Below are positions 1 to 11,339 of a DNA stretch of 64,000 nucleotides, one piece after another (position 1 is the first letter of the stretch; each line of letters opens with the position of its first letter). Origin of the DNA: Ixodes scapularis (taxonomy: Eukaryota; Arthropoda; Arachnida; Ixodida; Ixodidae); assembly GCF_016920785.2 (NCBI RefSeq), contig NW_024609835.1, forward strand, positions 78,420,795-78,484,794, read 5' to 3'. The notes under the pieces are model-generated. The model saw only the letters and a list, made by a program, of their open reading frames with translations. It was not told the origin of the DNA and searched no databases. Position numbers and translations under genes: made by a program.

Positions 1-520
1 TTGGGCTGTCTTACTTGTGATTCCCTCCCCATGGTTCAGACTGTATTTAGCATGTTGCTCGAGCAGCATGCAGGTTTTCTGCTTCGGCGATCTTGTTTAA
101 AAACAGAGACACAAAAAAATAGTATACATAACCTGCCAATTTATTCAGGCAATCAGCTGCATTTATTGTGCGAGATGTAACTCTATAGTGATGCTCCTGC
201 AATTGTGGCCATATTTCTTTATTTACATATACCAGCTCCGATTCATGCGTTGCCTGCCCTGTCAACCATGCTTAAAATGTTGGTTGAAGTTTCGCCTGTA
301 GCTACAGGTCATACCTCAATAAAGGCACATGTAAAAATTTACACTTCCTACGAAAAACACACCAAAATAAATTCTATAGAAACGAGCGCGCCGACAGCTA
401 GCGTCGTCACGGCCTCCACAGAGCGAGCGGGGCGAGTCGGGGAAGAATTCTCTCCTCGCCGTGACGTCACCCCGGTTTGCCGTAAGGGGGCGCCACGCGA
501 ACTTCTCGGGGCTAATAGCG
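1..520. repeat. Long direct repeat, copy 1 (left end cut by window)
   Basis: This stretch matches 3014-3533 nearly base for base, at roughly 90 percent by eye. The match runs from the first base of the window to the words GGGGCTAATAGCG. Both copies contain the same run: a TTGGGCTGTC start, an AATAAAGGCACAT block, and a CpG-rich end with GTGACGTCA-like motifs. No coding capacity is recognisable. Copy 1 continues past the shared part into about 75 further bases before the LINE tail begins, so copy 2 is probably truncated on the right. The family is not recognised; it could be an LTR, a long TIR or a dispersed non-autonomous element. Confidence 0.85.
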
Positions 521-596
521 GCAACGCGGACTCCGACTGGCGATCCTGTGAAAAAAGACAGCGCCGTCATCTCCAACATTGTTGGCCTTCGGGCAA

Positions 597-791
597 TAAT
601 AATAATATATATTAATATATATTTTATTTTCCATTTACAATGGTGGAGGCCGAGAAAAAAAGCCGCACGAAACGGCTTGACGAGCTCTCGGCCCCCGAAC
701 TACATTCTGCAGCAGTGACAAGGCAAAAGAGAGACAAGAAAAAAAAGACACGTTAAAAACACACACGCCAAAAACACACACACCAAAAACA
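597..791 (-). mobile_element. 3' UTR and microsatellite tail of a non-LTR retrotransposon
   Basis: Read on the minus strand, the sequence after the stop codon of the adjoining reverse-transcriptase ORF passes through a GT-rich stretch. It ends in an AT-rich block finishing with ATTATTATTATT at about 597-608. A short 3'-terminal simple repeat of this kind is typical of CR1/L2-type LINEs. The tail abuts the CpG-rich sequence that continues direct repeat copy 1, so the LINE probably inserted there. Confidence 0.6.
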
Positions 792-1835
792 TTAGTCGTC
801 TACAACAAAATGGTACATCAACGCACGCAATTCTTTCATGCTTATAGTGCCTACGTCAACATCACTGTGAATAAAACAATTAAGCAGTTTAGATAATTTA
901 TAGCACAACATTTCTTTTCCTAGGTTCAATCGGCAAGTAGGTACATTCCAGTGATCAGGTTTTCGAAATTGATAATTGGGGACGCGTTGGTTTAAACCAG
1001 ACAGTTCAATTATATAAGTACTGTTACTGCACAATTCATGTTTATACTTTGTAGAAAGCCTATAGTTATACATGTTGTGGATACTTAATATATTATAAAT
1101 TCTGAACAGGTTTTCTGTATGCGAGCAGAATGGCACATTGGCAATTATACGTAACATTCGTTTTTGAAGTAAATGTATTATCTTAAGATTCGTTGCCGTG
1201 GTAGTACCCCAAACTAGGTGGCAGTAACTTAAATGAGCAAAAAATAGAGATTTATACAGTAATAATTTAACCGACCTCGGAAATATATATCGATTCCGAT
1301 ATACCAGACCTACAACTTTTGCTAATTTATTTTTTAAATACTCAATATGATGGTCCCATGACATGTTTTGTGAAAACACAACGCCAAGCGTTTTGAATGA
1401 CTCAACCAATTCAATATTTACTGAGTTTATATAAATGTGTTCTAATGGAGAAATAACTTTATTTTTTGGCCTAAATATCATAGCTTTTGTTTTATTGGTA
1501 TTCATTTTTAAAGCGTTTTTATCGGTCCATTGTCCTAATTTATCTAGTACTGTGTTGCCCATAGATATAAGTTGGTCTGCCTTATCAGCAGTAAAAAGAA
1601 GCGTCGCATCGTCAGCATATATAACAAATTTTGTTGTCTGGTCAATGTTCACAATATCATTGACATGAGCGTTAAAAGGAAAAGGTCCCAAAATACTGCC
1701 TTGAGGTACGCCCGATATTACCGATTTAACTGTGGAAATGAAAGTATTACAACAAACGTATTGTTTGCGGTTTCCAAGATAGGATTGAAGAAGAGTTAAA
1801 GCTTGTCCGCGACAAGCGTGTGACATTCGAGTCAA
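792..1835 (-). CDS. Non-LTR retrotransposon reverse transcriptase, 5'-truncated
   Basis: This 347-codon frame reads as the C-terminal two thirds of a LINE reverse transcriptase, which copies element RNA at a nicked genomic target. GVPQGSILGP lies at residues 42-51 and the catalytic YADD box at 73-76. They are followed by thumb-like sequence with KTLGV and an LLQKRMLRII segment. The frame has no internal stop, although the VPQGS block is followed by PFPFNAHVND where families usually have LLFNIYVND. The endonuclease and the N-terminal fingers are absent, and the recognisable homology fades just upstream of 1835, so this is a typical 5'-truncated copy. The first in-frame start-like codon is TTG, so no true start is present. 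The clade is CR1/L2/Jockey-like; it cannot be fixed without a tree. Confidence 0.9.
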   Translation of the reverse strand: MTRMSHACRGQALTLLQSYLGNRKQYVCCNTFISTVKSVISGVPQGSILGPFPFNAHVNDIVNIDQTTKFVIYADDATLLFTADKADQLISMGNTVLDKLGQWTDKNALKMNTNKTKAMIFRPKNKVISPLEHIYINSVNIELVESFKTLGVVFSQNMSWDHHIEYLKNKLAKVVGLVYRNRYIFPRSVKLLLYKSLFFAHLSYCHLVWGTTTATNLKIIHLLQKRMLRIIANVPFCSHTENLFRIYNILSIHNMYNYRLSTKYKHELCSNSTYIIELSGLNQRVPNYQFRKPDHWNVPTCRLNLGKEMLCYKLSKLLNCFIHSDVDVGTISMKELRALMYHFVVDD

Positions 1836-1860
1836 TAAACACGTCTTTATCCGGACCCAA

Positions 1861-2420
1861 GGAACCTTCTGTGTTTCTAAGTGGTACCCCCAAAGAAGGG
1901 GATTCCCACAAGCATGATTATGTTTATGTTATTTCGTTAACTTTTCTTAACTACCTTTGACCCCGTCTACAGATATCCGACCGTTAAAACGGTTACTATT
2001 AAGCTTCCGCAGCTCCCAAAAAATGTGTTTTATTTTTTCCTTGGCTCTAAAAAAAGTTAATGTCACCAAACAACCATCATCAAAAGAGACATGCCTGACA
2101 CAGTAGCTAAATCACAGAGGAATCAGCTCTAAACAAACGTAAAGTCTACTCAAACAGGCATGAAATCCTTGAAAATGAGTGAAGCGAAAGTTCAAAGCGT
2201 CACCCAAAACTTCCCCAACCTCTTCCCACCCATACTAATAAGCAAATTTATTTAAAATGGTGGTAGTTCCGTCTCTGAAAGGTGTTACGCTGGGTGTTTC
2301 TCGCGCAAAACGCACAGAGTTAAAATCCCCTGGCAATATTATCATACGGTCGGTGCCAAATTAATTCCGACTAAGATTGAAAAAGAAACACTTTCCGCAA
2401 TTTAGCATTATGTGTAGAGA
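1861..2420. other. Intergenic, nothing recognised
   Basis: AT-rich sequence between the truncated LINE and a MITE. No convincing coding or repeat structure is seen. Confidence 0.5.
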
Positions 2421-2667
2421 CACTATACTTCGTTTTCGTTTCACCTTTAGTCCAGACGCAGCCAACGCTAGGGGCTGATGGGACCAATCAGACAGCGTCA
2501 AAAGGAAACCATCATGGTGTTCGTCCTCTTACAAACGTGCTCTATCATCGCTGAACCAATCATAAACAAAAAAGGTGCAGTGACTTGCGCTTTTGATGGT
2601 GCTTAAATGGTCCCACTGGCTCGTAGCGTCGGCTGCGTCTGGCCTTAGGCTGAAACGATATATAGTG
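2421..2667. mobile_element. MITE family A, copy 1 (about 247 bp, long TIRs)
   Basis: The two ends are inverted repeats of about 50 bp. Each arm begins CACTATA and runs through CGTTTCA and CCAGACGCAGCC to a GCTGATGGGACCA-like end. There is no ORF. A second copy of the same family lies at 53281-53512 and shares the arm words GACGCTACGAGC and GATGGGACCAATCA. The target duplication could not be identified, so the superfamily stays open. Confidence 0.85.
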
Positions 2668-3013
2668 ATACGATACTCCAGGCATAAGAAAGGAAAGTGG
2701 TAGATGCAGCACTAGTAGCAAAAAATGCGGAACCTGTGAAGGGCAACAGTCTGCGTGAGAAAAGCTTCTGGTACTTTAGCTTCAAGACAATTCGATGTAA
2801 GCAAAATCACAATTTTAGGGTTCAAGGGACTAATAACGAGCTAGACACCTTCGCTCACGTTTGTTATACATTACTTGAGGGTTGATATAAACAAGTCCAC
2901 AGATACCACCCGGCTGGTCCGTTGAAATACTATCCGAATCTAGCAAAGGTCAAATGCGAGCAATGTATATAATAAATGTTCCTTGTTTTTTTTTTCTTAC
3001 TTTGCCACTGTAC
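2668..3013. other. Intergenic, nothing recognised
   Basis: A short open frame (2697-2885, plus) matches no family I know. The stretch ends in a T-rich run just before direct repeat copy 2. Confidence 0.45.
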
Positions 3014-3533
3014 TTGGGCTGTCTTACTTGTGATTCTCTCCCATGGCCCAGACTGTATTTAGCATGTTGCTGGAGCAGCATGCAGCTTTTCTGCTTCGGC
3101 GATCTCGTTTAAAAACAGAGATACAAAAAAAAAATAGTATACGTAACCTGCCAATTCATTCAGACCATCAGCAGGATTTATTATGCGAGATGTAAATCTA
3201 TAGTGATGGTCCTGCAATTGTGGCCATATTTCTTTATTTTCATATACCAGCGGCGATTCATGCGTCGCCTGCCCTGTTAACCATGCTTAAAATGTTAGTT
3301 GTGTTTCGCCTGTAGCTACAGGTTACACATCAATAAAGGCACATATAAAATATTACACTTCCTACGAAAAACACGCCAAAAAAATTAAATAGAAACGAGC
3401 GTGCCGACAGCTAACGTCGTCACAGCCTCCACAGGGTTTGCGGGGCGAGTCGGGGAAAAATCCTCTCCTCGCCGTGACGTCATCCCGGTTTGCCGTAAGG
3501 GGGCGCCACACGAACTTCTCGGGGCTAATAGCG
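3014..3533. repeat. Long direct repeat, copy 2
   Basis: Second copy of the 520-bp unit found at the left edge, in the same orientation. The differences are scattered substitutions and small indels. Similarity stops abruptly after CTAATAGCG. The interval between copies holds the LINE fragment and MITE A. No short target-site duplication was apparent at the ends. Confidence 0.85.
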
Positions 3534-4602
3534 CATGAAATGTAGTAGCTAAGGATCGTTGAATTTTCGATAAGTTGTTGAAAAGCTATCTTGGATTGTT
3601 AAGTCACTCCAGCTACTCTATCCGTAATCCGCTACGACCTCTGTTATATGCGGCGTAGACGCAAAACCGCTATTTCAAGTTTAAGTAGAATGTTTGCAAC
3701 CCTCTGCAGATTGCAATTAAATGAGAGTTAACGCAGCGTCACCAGAGGGTCTGGTAGACAATAAGTCTTGAGTTAAGAAAAGGTTTGCAAATTAATTTTT
3801 TGTAATTTATTCTTATGAACGTCGCTATTTGAATAGAATATTCTCTTTTACCGAATTAATTGCAAATCTTTGTTTGTTTTATACGTGAATAAGTATTATG
3901 TTTGTAATTGAACACAACTAACGATCAAGCTGCCAAGCCGATCCACTATGAGTCAACCGCCAAAGCCATCAAAGAAAGCTTCAGAAATAAATGTTAACAA
4001 CCGCTGCCCTTCTGTTGTGCCGTTGGGATCGGTCTCTCTTTTTTCTTTCCCATTGTACACCCCAAAAGAGACGCCACGGAAATCCCTCGGATCCCCCTTG
4101 TCGCTCGCTTTCTTGGTTGGTTCTGTTCTCACGAAGAAAGTGGCCGAGCAGGAGGCAGCACCATTCGCTCACAACACGGATTTCGAAGCTTTTTTTTTTT
4201 TTTCCCTCCTGTGGCCGTATTTAGCATGTCCGCCATAAATCGCTACCTGTTGCATTCCGGGAACGGCTTGGTCGCGGCTACATCTCTCAGCAACAAGATA
4301 TAATGCGCCCCTGAAAACCACGATCGCGAAGCCGAGAGACCAGATAGATGCGGCACGGCGGCCATCTTGAATTGCATCCCTCGCTGGTTCTCTACAATCT
4401 TGCGAAGGCTGGTTTTCGCGAGACCCGTAAGGGCACCGCGCTACGCGCTCTACATTTCTCGTAATTTTCGCAAAATAGCGCGTCTCCACTACCTTCTGGA
4501 ACCCCGCTAATTCTTCGCTAGTATCGCACATGCGCAGTAGTGCCATGGCTGTCGCGTGTAGCGTGGCGGGAGTGCCCAAAACGATCTTCAGAAACGTTCT
4601 AT
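3534..4602. other. Intergenic, nothing recognised
   Basis: An AT-rich left half is followed by a more GC-rich part with a T run at about 4192-4205. Open frames at 3948-4238 and 4169-4579 overlap each other on both strands and show no recognisable domain. Confidence 0.45.
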
Positions 4603-4767
4603 TAGGGAGTTTTCGTAGATCGTTTTAACCGTCCCGCAACGCTTCTCCGAACCCGCTACGATACACGGAACTCTACAGTCAAGGCCATGGGCGCGCCGGC
4701 GCGGTAGCGGCTTTTTCGTTGCGCAGGGCTTAGCGGAAGAGGAAACGCGGTCTGCGAAAACTCCCTA
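4603..4767. mobile_element. Small MITE with TA target duplication
   Basis: Element 4605-4765 (161 bp) is bounded by TA dinucleotides at 4603-4604 and 4766-4767. Its termini are inverted repeats: GGGAGTTTTCGTAGATCG on the left and, read on the minus strand, GGGAGTTTTCGCAGACCG on the right. There is no coding capacity. The TA target and the 16-18 bp TIR fit a non-autonomous Tc1/mariner-type element. Confidence 0.8.
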
Positions 4768-5500
4768 TTATATAGTCGTTTCGGAGAGTGAAACGGAGCA
4801 TATAGATTATGAATAGACATCATCATCTTGAACATCACCACGCAGCAGGGGGAGCAGCGGCACGTGGGAGAGGTCGGAGACGCATTGTAGATTCAACAGA
4901 TGATAAATGATACAAAAATATCCTTAGCCGCGCAGAGGTAGTCGGTGTGTGGTCCGAGATGTTCCAGGTTTGATTCGCTGTGGGGGAGGAGTGTATACTG
5001 GCTTATTTCTGAGTAGATTATTGTGCCTATGTTTTTGCTTACGTTGTCATGGCAACTAAACCAGTTTAATATAAGGTATGCGCGAATGCACGGACAAAAA
5101 AAGTTCAGGAAAAAGAGGCCCCGTTAAAAAAAACACTCAGGTAAAGCAAAAACATACTGCATTTTGTTCTACCCTAGGAGACGATACGGTTTCTCGTGTA
5201 TTAAAGATGTATAACCTTATTATTGTTGAAAGTAAAGCAGGGGTCTTACTGCTCGTACATCATACAAAAGACAGTCGTCAGACACGAGTTACCGTAGTAT
5301 CCGTGCTTCGAATGTGCACGTGCCCAGTTTCTCCTTGAACTCATTGCCACGCGGCATTCGAAGCACAGATCCCGTGGTGAGTCGCGTTTGAAGCTACATG
5401 CAGACTGCCTTCTGTAGGATGCATAAGCAGTGTGACCCCTGCTTAAGGATTTCGGAAAGAACAGTTGACGCCAATTTAATAAAGATAAATTTACACTAAT
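4768..5500. other. Intergenic, nothing firm
   Basis: Contains a weak tRNA-like word at about 4925-4980 and a short open frame at 5078-5338. Neither is convincing. Confidence 0.4.
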
Positions 5501-5542
5501 TCGAGAAGTCTACACTGTCGTCTGTGAGTAGAACTTTGCTTT

Positions 5543-5728
5543 TTGGATGTTTTGGCTGTTACAGCTTTCATGAATGCAGAGTCGTTTGTAATTTGCGCTA
5601 TTTATACACTACCGCGATCAAATCTTTCTTTATTCTACGACGAGCTGGAATATTGTCTGAATGGACTTAACAATAACATTCAGCTGGTTGTAGATGGAAA
5701 ACTCAACATCAATGTTATGAACGTGTAG
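5543..5728 (+). pseudogene. LINE endonuclease fragment
   Basis: The 61-residue frame resembles the central part of the apurinic-like endonuclease of non-LTR retrotransposons. It has a strand reading ICAIYTLPRSNLSLF, a helix with DELEYCLNGL, then a hydrophobic strand and LNIN where families carry the catalytic GDFN. The GD of that motif has become DGK, so the fragment is broken at the active site. Nothing on either side extends the match convincingly. It could belong to the same broad group as the decayed reverse transcriptase at 48.9 kb. Confidence 0.65.
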
Positions 5729-6374
5729 CGTCTCGGGTTGTTCTAGATATGACTCGGAAGTTAAAATGGTCTGGAACGGTTGGTGAGAACACTAACATTT
5801 TATTTCGTTAACTGATTATTACTTGTCCAAATTTATAATAATGATGAAATAGCGTTGTAGGCGCCTGTTCAGGCCGCTGGTCCCATGTCGTCTCGCGGCT
5901 CACTCCGTCTCGTCTCCGATCAGCCCTCTGCCCCGACTTCTTTTTAAACCCTCGTGCTGAGGGGTACCTCGGGATGGCGTGAACTGGTGCAATCGCGAGG
6001 CAATACGTCAGCCAGATGAGACAGCAGTATTGGCAGTGCTATGGTGTGATTTCCAAGATGTTATCTAACGTGGTGCAATGGATGTTGCGCGGACTTATGT
6101 AAGCGTGTGGCAACATCCGTTGACGACGCAGCACTTGAGTCGGGTAAGGCAATCCGACGCTCTCCGGTGCCGCTCCATCGAGCTGAGAAAAGTTCTCTCG
6201 GGAGCCGCTGGGTCGGTGCGTGCGTACGTGACCACAAACGTATGTAAATATGGTGTTGTAGATTATCTTAACCGGTTGTAAGTCCTTGGACTAGAAAACA
6301 CCATTGGGAATTTCACGCGGGAAGAGAGTATGGGAACTCGAATTACAAGCACGTGCATTGATCACATAGTTGTT
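5729..6374. other. Intergenic, nothing recognised
   Basis: Moderately GC-rich unique-looking sequence. The short frame at 6078-6281 shows no family resemblance. Confidence 0.4.
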
Positions 6375-6657
6375 ATAGCCGCGTCCCACTAGAGCGACAA
6401 ACAGCAACAAACGACAGCGACAGACGACAACGAGCGACATACGACACTGACGGACAGCCTGTTTGTCGGGGTCCGCCGTCCTACCTGGCGGACACGACGC
6501 AGAACACGGGGACAAGAAAACTTGTTTCCTCGTGGGACTATAAATGTCAACAAAACGCTTCAAAATACACAGACAAACAGAGTCAGGCGACGCCGTTTTC
6601 ATGTTTTGCTCTTTGGGCGTAAAACGCGCGGACAAACACGGTGAAAGTGGAGACGAT

Positions 6658-7039
6658 TACCGTATTTTCCGGGCTATAGTTCGCGGACTATACATGTTTA
6701 AAAGTTGAAATTTCTGCCTGTGCGGAATATCTACGCGTGGGGACTATACAGGAATTATGTTTTTCAATATCGTTGATTATGACGAGACGGGACGGATTTT
6801 GTGAATAAAAGAGTATGTTATTGATAATTTATGTATATTATAGGCTTTTTTTGTGAGCTAAGATAACATACATATGTCAAGGTGTGCCGCGTATGAGAAG
6901 AATTTCGTGTCGACTAAGCACCAGGTGCGGACTATGCACTGGGTGCGGACTGTGCAGCGGGTGCGGACTATCTAAGCAAAAACTTTTATTTTTGACCCCA
7001 AATTTGCCTCTGCGGACTATACACCGGGTAAATACGGTA
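6658..7039. mobile_element. Inner MITE with TACCGTATTT termini
   Basis: The left terminus reads TACCGTATTTTCCGGGCTAT and continues into CGCGGACTATAC. The right terminus, read on the minus strand, is TACCGTATTTACCCGGTGTA followed by TAGTCCGC. The internal sequence carries GGACTAT-rich tandem units. Termini of the TACCGTATTT plus GTATAGTCCGC kind are known from widespread non-autonomous animal DNA transposons; I do not assign a superfamily. It lies entirely inside the 6375-7480 element. Confidence 0.75.
6924..6977. repeat. 18-bp tandem repeat, three units
   Basis: Units beginning GGTGCGGACTATGCACTG start at 6924, 6942 and 6960, with one or two changes each. They lie inside the inner MITE and echo its terminal GCGGACTATAC word, so they look like amplified subterminal sequence. 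Confidence 0.8.
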
Positions 7040-7480
7040 CTTTATTTCTTGTTTAAAGCTTCCGCTTGACTTCATTTGCCGTTGGTGACTTTCCGCAAGC
7101 GGTCGTGACAACCGACACCAAACTTTTTCCGAACTAGAATTCCCGAATCTTTCCCTTTTCGGGTCGTTCGAGGCCAAGGACTGAATCACGCGAGGAACGG
7201 GAAGAAGGGTAGAAGGAGGGTGGGGAAGAGAGCAACAGAAGGCACAAGCGGCCGAGGAGGATAAGTTCGTCTCCGAGAGATGTTCCTCGGTGGGACTGCT
7301 TGCTGCGCTTCAAGTCCAACGAGAGACAAGAACTCGTCCGTCGTCGATGTTTGTCGGCGCTTGTCGGCGTTTGTCGCGGGTGTTGGTCTTTGCAGTGGGA
7401 CAGCATCATCGACACAAATCTTTCTGGTGTCGCCGGACAAAAATCGGTGTTTGTCGCTCTATAGTGGGACGAGGCTGTTA

Positions 7481-8247
7481 GACTCAATGGACACAAGTTT
7501 TCCTCAGGGGGAATTAAACAAAACGTTGCAGACCACTATTTTGTTTCTCTCATTGTGTTTGGTGGTGCCCTAAACAAGGAACGGGTTGATCTTTATGTTG
7601 CAATGTTTGGTAACAAAAATAGAAAAAAATTAATTAATGTATATGATTGGAAAATTTTGATAACATTGCATCACAGCACTGCCTATCAAAAACGGTTGAA
7701 CAAATCGGAAGTATATATAACAAGTGTATAAAAAGAATTCGGTTGAAGCAAAGGAAATGCGAAAATGTGTGGTTTACCACGGAAATAATGAAGTTGTAAC
7801 ATAAATAAGACACATTCTGGGATACATGTAAAGCCAATACCGAAAATAACGCACTTAAGAAGGACTTCAGAAGCCTACGTAATAAAGTTACAAAGTAATA
7901 CTTGCGAGAAAAAAAAGCACTATGGTTGCTCGTATGCAATAAACTTATGTACGTATGTAATAATGTATGTGTGTATCTGTGTATGCATGTATGCATGTAT
8001 CTAATTTGAAAGTGATCATCAGTCTGTACTTGTGCATATTCGAAATACGAAGTATATATTAAAACCTACGGACATATTCCCCCTGCTACATACATCTACG
8101 TTTGAGTTAAGCTGACTACCTATATAGCCTTGGCATAGGTGCTCGAGATCACCACATAAAATACTTTATCAACAAAAAAGCAAAAAAAGAACTGCCATAA
8201 TTATCTTCGAGTAGACGTCTTGACATTTTGGGACCCGGAATTCCTTA
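7481..8247. other. Intergenic, with a TGTA-rich microsatellite
   Basis: AT-rich sequence. About 7950-8002 is a degenerate TGTA/TGCATGTA simple repeat. No gene is seen. Confidence 0.5.
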
Positions 8248-8290
8248 GGCAGGTATTTCTAGCGATATCCTATCACTAGAAACACCTGCC
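8248..8290. repeat. 43-nt near-perfect hairpin
   Basis: GGCAGGTATTTCTAGCGATA is followed by a 3-base loop and its reverse complement with two mismatches (18 of 20 pairs). It is too short-looped for a typical animal miRNA precursor and could be a MITE remnant. Confidence 0.7.
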
Positions 8291-11200
8291 CCTCAGCTTC
8301 ATGCAAGCTAGCTCCCGCATTCAATCGCGGGACCGAATTTGTAGAGATTCCTAGTTCAATCTAGAGGCGATGGTCCTTGGAATGTGCAAACACACTCGTG
8401 CAGCTCGTATATATGCTAACGAGTGCGGCTGCTGGCGCGACTCTATTTTACGGAACAACGAGCATGCTATTCGGACCGTGTAATTAACTGTGACATGCCC
8501 CTCGAGTTCGCCGAATATGCATTGACGGAAACCACGGCTCTTGCTCGTCCGCACTCCAGCTTGGAGCGCGGACGATCTTCATTTCGCTATATAAACCATG
8601 AACGAGATTCGAAGATTGTATGCTGTGCCTCTGACCCTGATTCATTGGTCAGAATGATGGCCGATATTCTAACGTTCTGTTAAAGTATTACGTTATTCGA
8701 TAATCTTAGCCTAAGAGAAAATTCTTTTGAGCAAGACAATGGTCGAAATTGTAAAGCAACTCCAAGGGATACGCCACCTTCGCACCAACGAATATAATTT
8801 TCTCTAGCTGCCAACTTTCCTTAGTGTGAATGTAAACACTACCTCTACAAAATGGACACGACAAAAAGAGCAGTGTGTGTGGTAGGTGAGTTCATGAGAT
8901 GGCATGACAGCAGTATTTCATGGAGCCGCGAGATTATTTTTTCTTAAGGTCAAATGTAACAACTAAAATAAAGGGTAATGTTTGCGAAGGATGGAGCTCC
9001 GTAGTTCACGTAAGAATGTAATAAAACCACCTAATGTAGGTGCTGCGTCTCCCTTCACTAAAACACAAGCGATAATACAATATTAAAACATGACACGTGT
9101 TTTTTTTTTTTAGTTTGTAGTTTGTTTTCTGTTTTTTTAGCACGCTATGAGTAAGAGTTGGGTTACGAAAAGGCGGTGCATCATTATAGGTATGATTATA
9201 ATTGTTTCAAATTGAGACACAATATTCTGCTACTTGATAATGCAGATAATATTAGGTATACTTTTTAAAAAAGAAACAAGACCTAGGTAGATTTTAAGTA
9301 AAAAACTTGAACTGTTTTTGTACCCCTGCTTGCCGGAGGTGCAACGGAAAACCTCTGATATTTTCCTTGCGTGTTTTCCAGACGAAAATAAATCAAATAG
9401 GGCGATTGCCAGCTTCTTGATTTCCGCAAAATTCAAGGTGAATAATAAAATGAGGACCCCTCAGTAAAGCATTTTCGTTACGCGTTCTGATGGCTCTACT
9501 TTGCTAGCAGGAGCTCCTGCCGTCATTCCGAAACATGGCTCTGCACGTGCCTGCAAAGCCCCGTCCGCATCGCACACATTTATAAAAATCTCTACAAAGT
9601 TATCTAGTCAACGCGAGATATAATCGAACAAATATGTTCTAGTTTCAAAACCACTGTTCAGTACTTTGTTTTTTCAAATAAAAATATAAGAAAAGCCTGC
9701 CACAAGTTCACTTTGCCAGAGCCATAAATGTAGGACACGCGCGAAAATTCATTCGGGGTACATTATCTGGCAGATATTTAATATCAATGTAATTCTGCAT
9801 TCAGCAATCTTAAATAAACAATTAGTATTATGTAGTCTTTAATCGCAAATGTAATTTGGGGGCAGTCCCTTAGGTGCAGAAGTAGAATGAAGCGTTTAAT
9901 GAATGCTTCAAGTTACAACCGAGTCGCCTTACAATGTAATAGCCCCAAGGGTGCGACTCGCACATTCTCGGCGACTGGTGTACCCAGACTAGATGAGCGC
10001 GCTCAACCCCTGGGCAGCATGAGTCGCGCTCGGAAAAATGCGGAAGTATTCATTTATTTTTTCGCAGCCCTTATTACTTACATATGCCCGGGAAGAGGTG
10101 GCTGTATTTCTTTCGAGTGAAAATATTAAATACCACAGACACACAAAACCAAAATAGCTTAAGTTAGCAGACTTGCAGATCCCACTTGCGGGCGTAGTCA
10201 AGAAATGCACTAATTCGACGCAGCTAAGCAGATTTTTTTTTCGTGTCCTCTTATTTCCTCTAGCTCGCGCGCGAGGCGCTAATTTATTTAGTGCCTGTCT
10301 AATTAATATTCCTTCTCAGTTACAGCTACCCAGTTAATATCGTAACCCGCGACCTCATATTCCATAGAGTTTCGTAACAGGGTAGGAAGTTCACATGCAC
10401 AGAAGCACATACCTCGGAAACACGCCAAAACGCGAAGAGGAAATCCCGGGAGTCGCCCAGGCGCTCATGCATGCAAAGCCGGAATCAGCTATGTACTCCA
10501 GTCCAGTCTTGTAGCTCTAGCCTCGGCTGGAAAGCCTAGATTTAAGAGTGGGGGAAACCAAAACCATGAAGAGCTTTTGCAATTTAATGGCGGACGCCCC
10601 CCGCGCAAATCGGGTATACCTGCGCTTCTGTGACTTGCGGCATGGCGAGGAGGATAGGGTGCCTGAGCCAAGCTTGGAGGCGCCTGCAGACGAGCAACGT
10701 CTTCTCTCTCTACTCGCAGCTAGCAATGGCGAGCGCGTCGCCTAAACCACGTGACCACAATCAGGCCAGTTGGAGACACTCTACTCCAGTAACACTAGCC
10801 TCGGCCGGTTGCACACGGAGGAGAACTCGTCGAGATTAAAACCTTTTCGGGTCGAGTGTGTCGCGACATGCTGGGGCCAGCGAACAGGCAGCCCTGCTAG
10901 CCGCTCGCTGAATCTAGATGGGTAAAGAGACAAAATTTTAAATCTGAAAAAGGCGCACAACCGTCCTCCAGGGTTCCCCAACAGTGTTCAGATGAGGCAG
11001 AACGTAACGAGGCCTCCCTTGACTACGCTGTGGAGACTAGCTCGAGCCGTCGACGAGCTGTGACAGGCGTGACTTTATGGCGTTCTGCGTCGAAGCGTGG
11101 AAAAGGGGGGAGGGGGCGGAGGTGGACAGTTGTAACATCATTAATTATCTCGCGTCACGTTTCACCTACCCTCCCCGGACATCGGCCTTTTTCGCTATCT

Positions 11201-11339
11201 TTGTTGTTTCCCCAATCCCTCTTGTTTTGTTTTTGTTTTTGGCAACCCGCTCTATACAGGGTGTTCGCGCCACTTCTGGCCGCCATGACAGGGGGAGGGA
11301 AGTACTTCCGGTTCTTCTGTTGTCACCTTGTGTTTGGGT
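8291..11339. other. 3-kb stretch without recognised genes
   Basis: The left two thirds are AT-rich. From about 10430 to 11330 the sequence becomes GC- and CpG-rich with many short overlapping frames on both strands (for example 11030-11341 plus and 10781-10981 minus). None shows a domain. The block could be a CpG-rich repeat or unrecognised 5' sequence of the PLE that follows. Confidence 0.4.

Larger units (their letters stand above)
6375..7480. mobile_element. Inverted-repeat DNA element (about 1.1 kb), outer
   Basis: The ends are inverted repeats: the left arm carries GCGTCCCACTAGAGCGACAA and the right arm carries TTGTCGCTCTATAGTGGGAC. Farther in, both arms are rich in GACAAAC or GTTTGTC words. 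TTA trinucleotides flank the ends, so a TA- or TTA-type target duplication is possible. No transposase frame is present. A second inverted-repeat element occupies the middle (6658-7039), so part of the 1.1 kb is inserted sequence. Confidence 0.75.

Noticed and set aside
4925..4985. tRNA-derived SINE remnant
   Set aside because: The only support is a weak B-box-like GGTTTGATTCG; no A box, tail or target duplication was found.
8248..8290. MicroRNA precursor
   Set aside because: The 3-base loop and 20-bp stem are too compact for an animal pre-miRNA.
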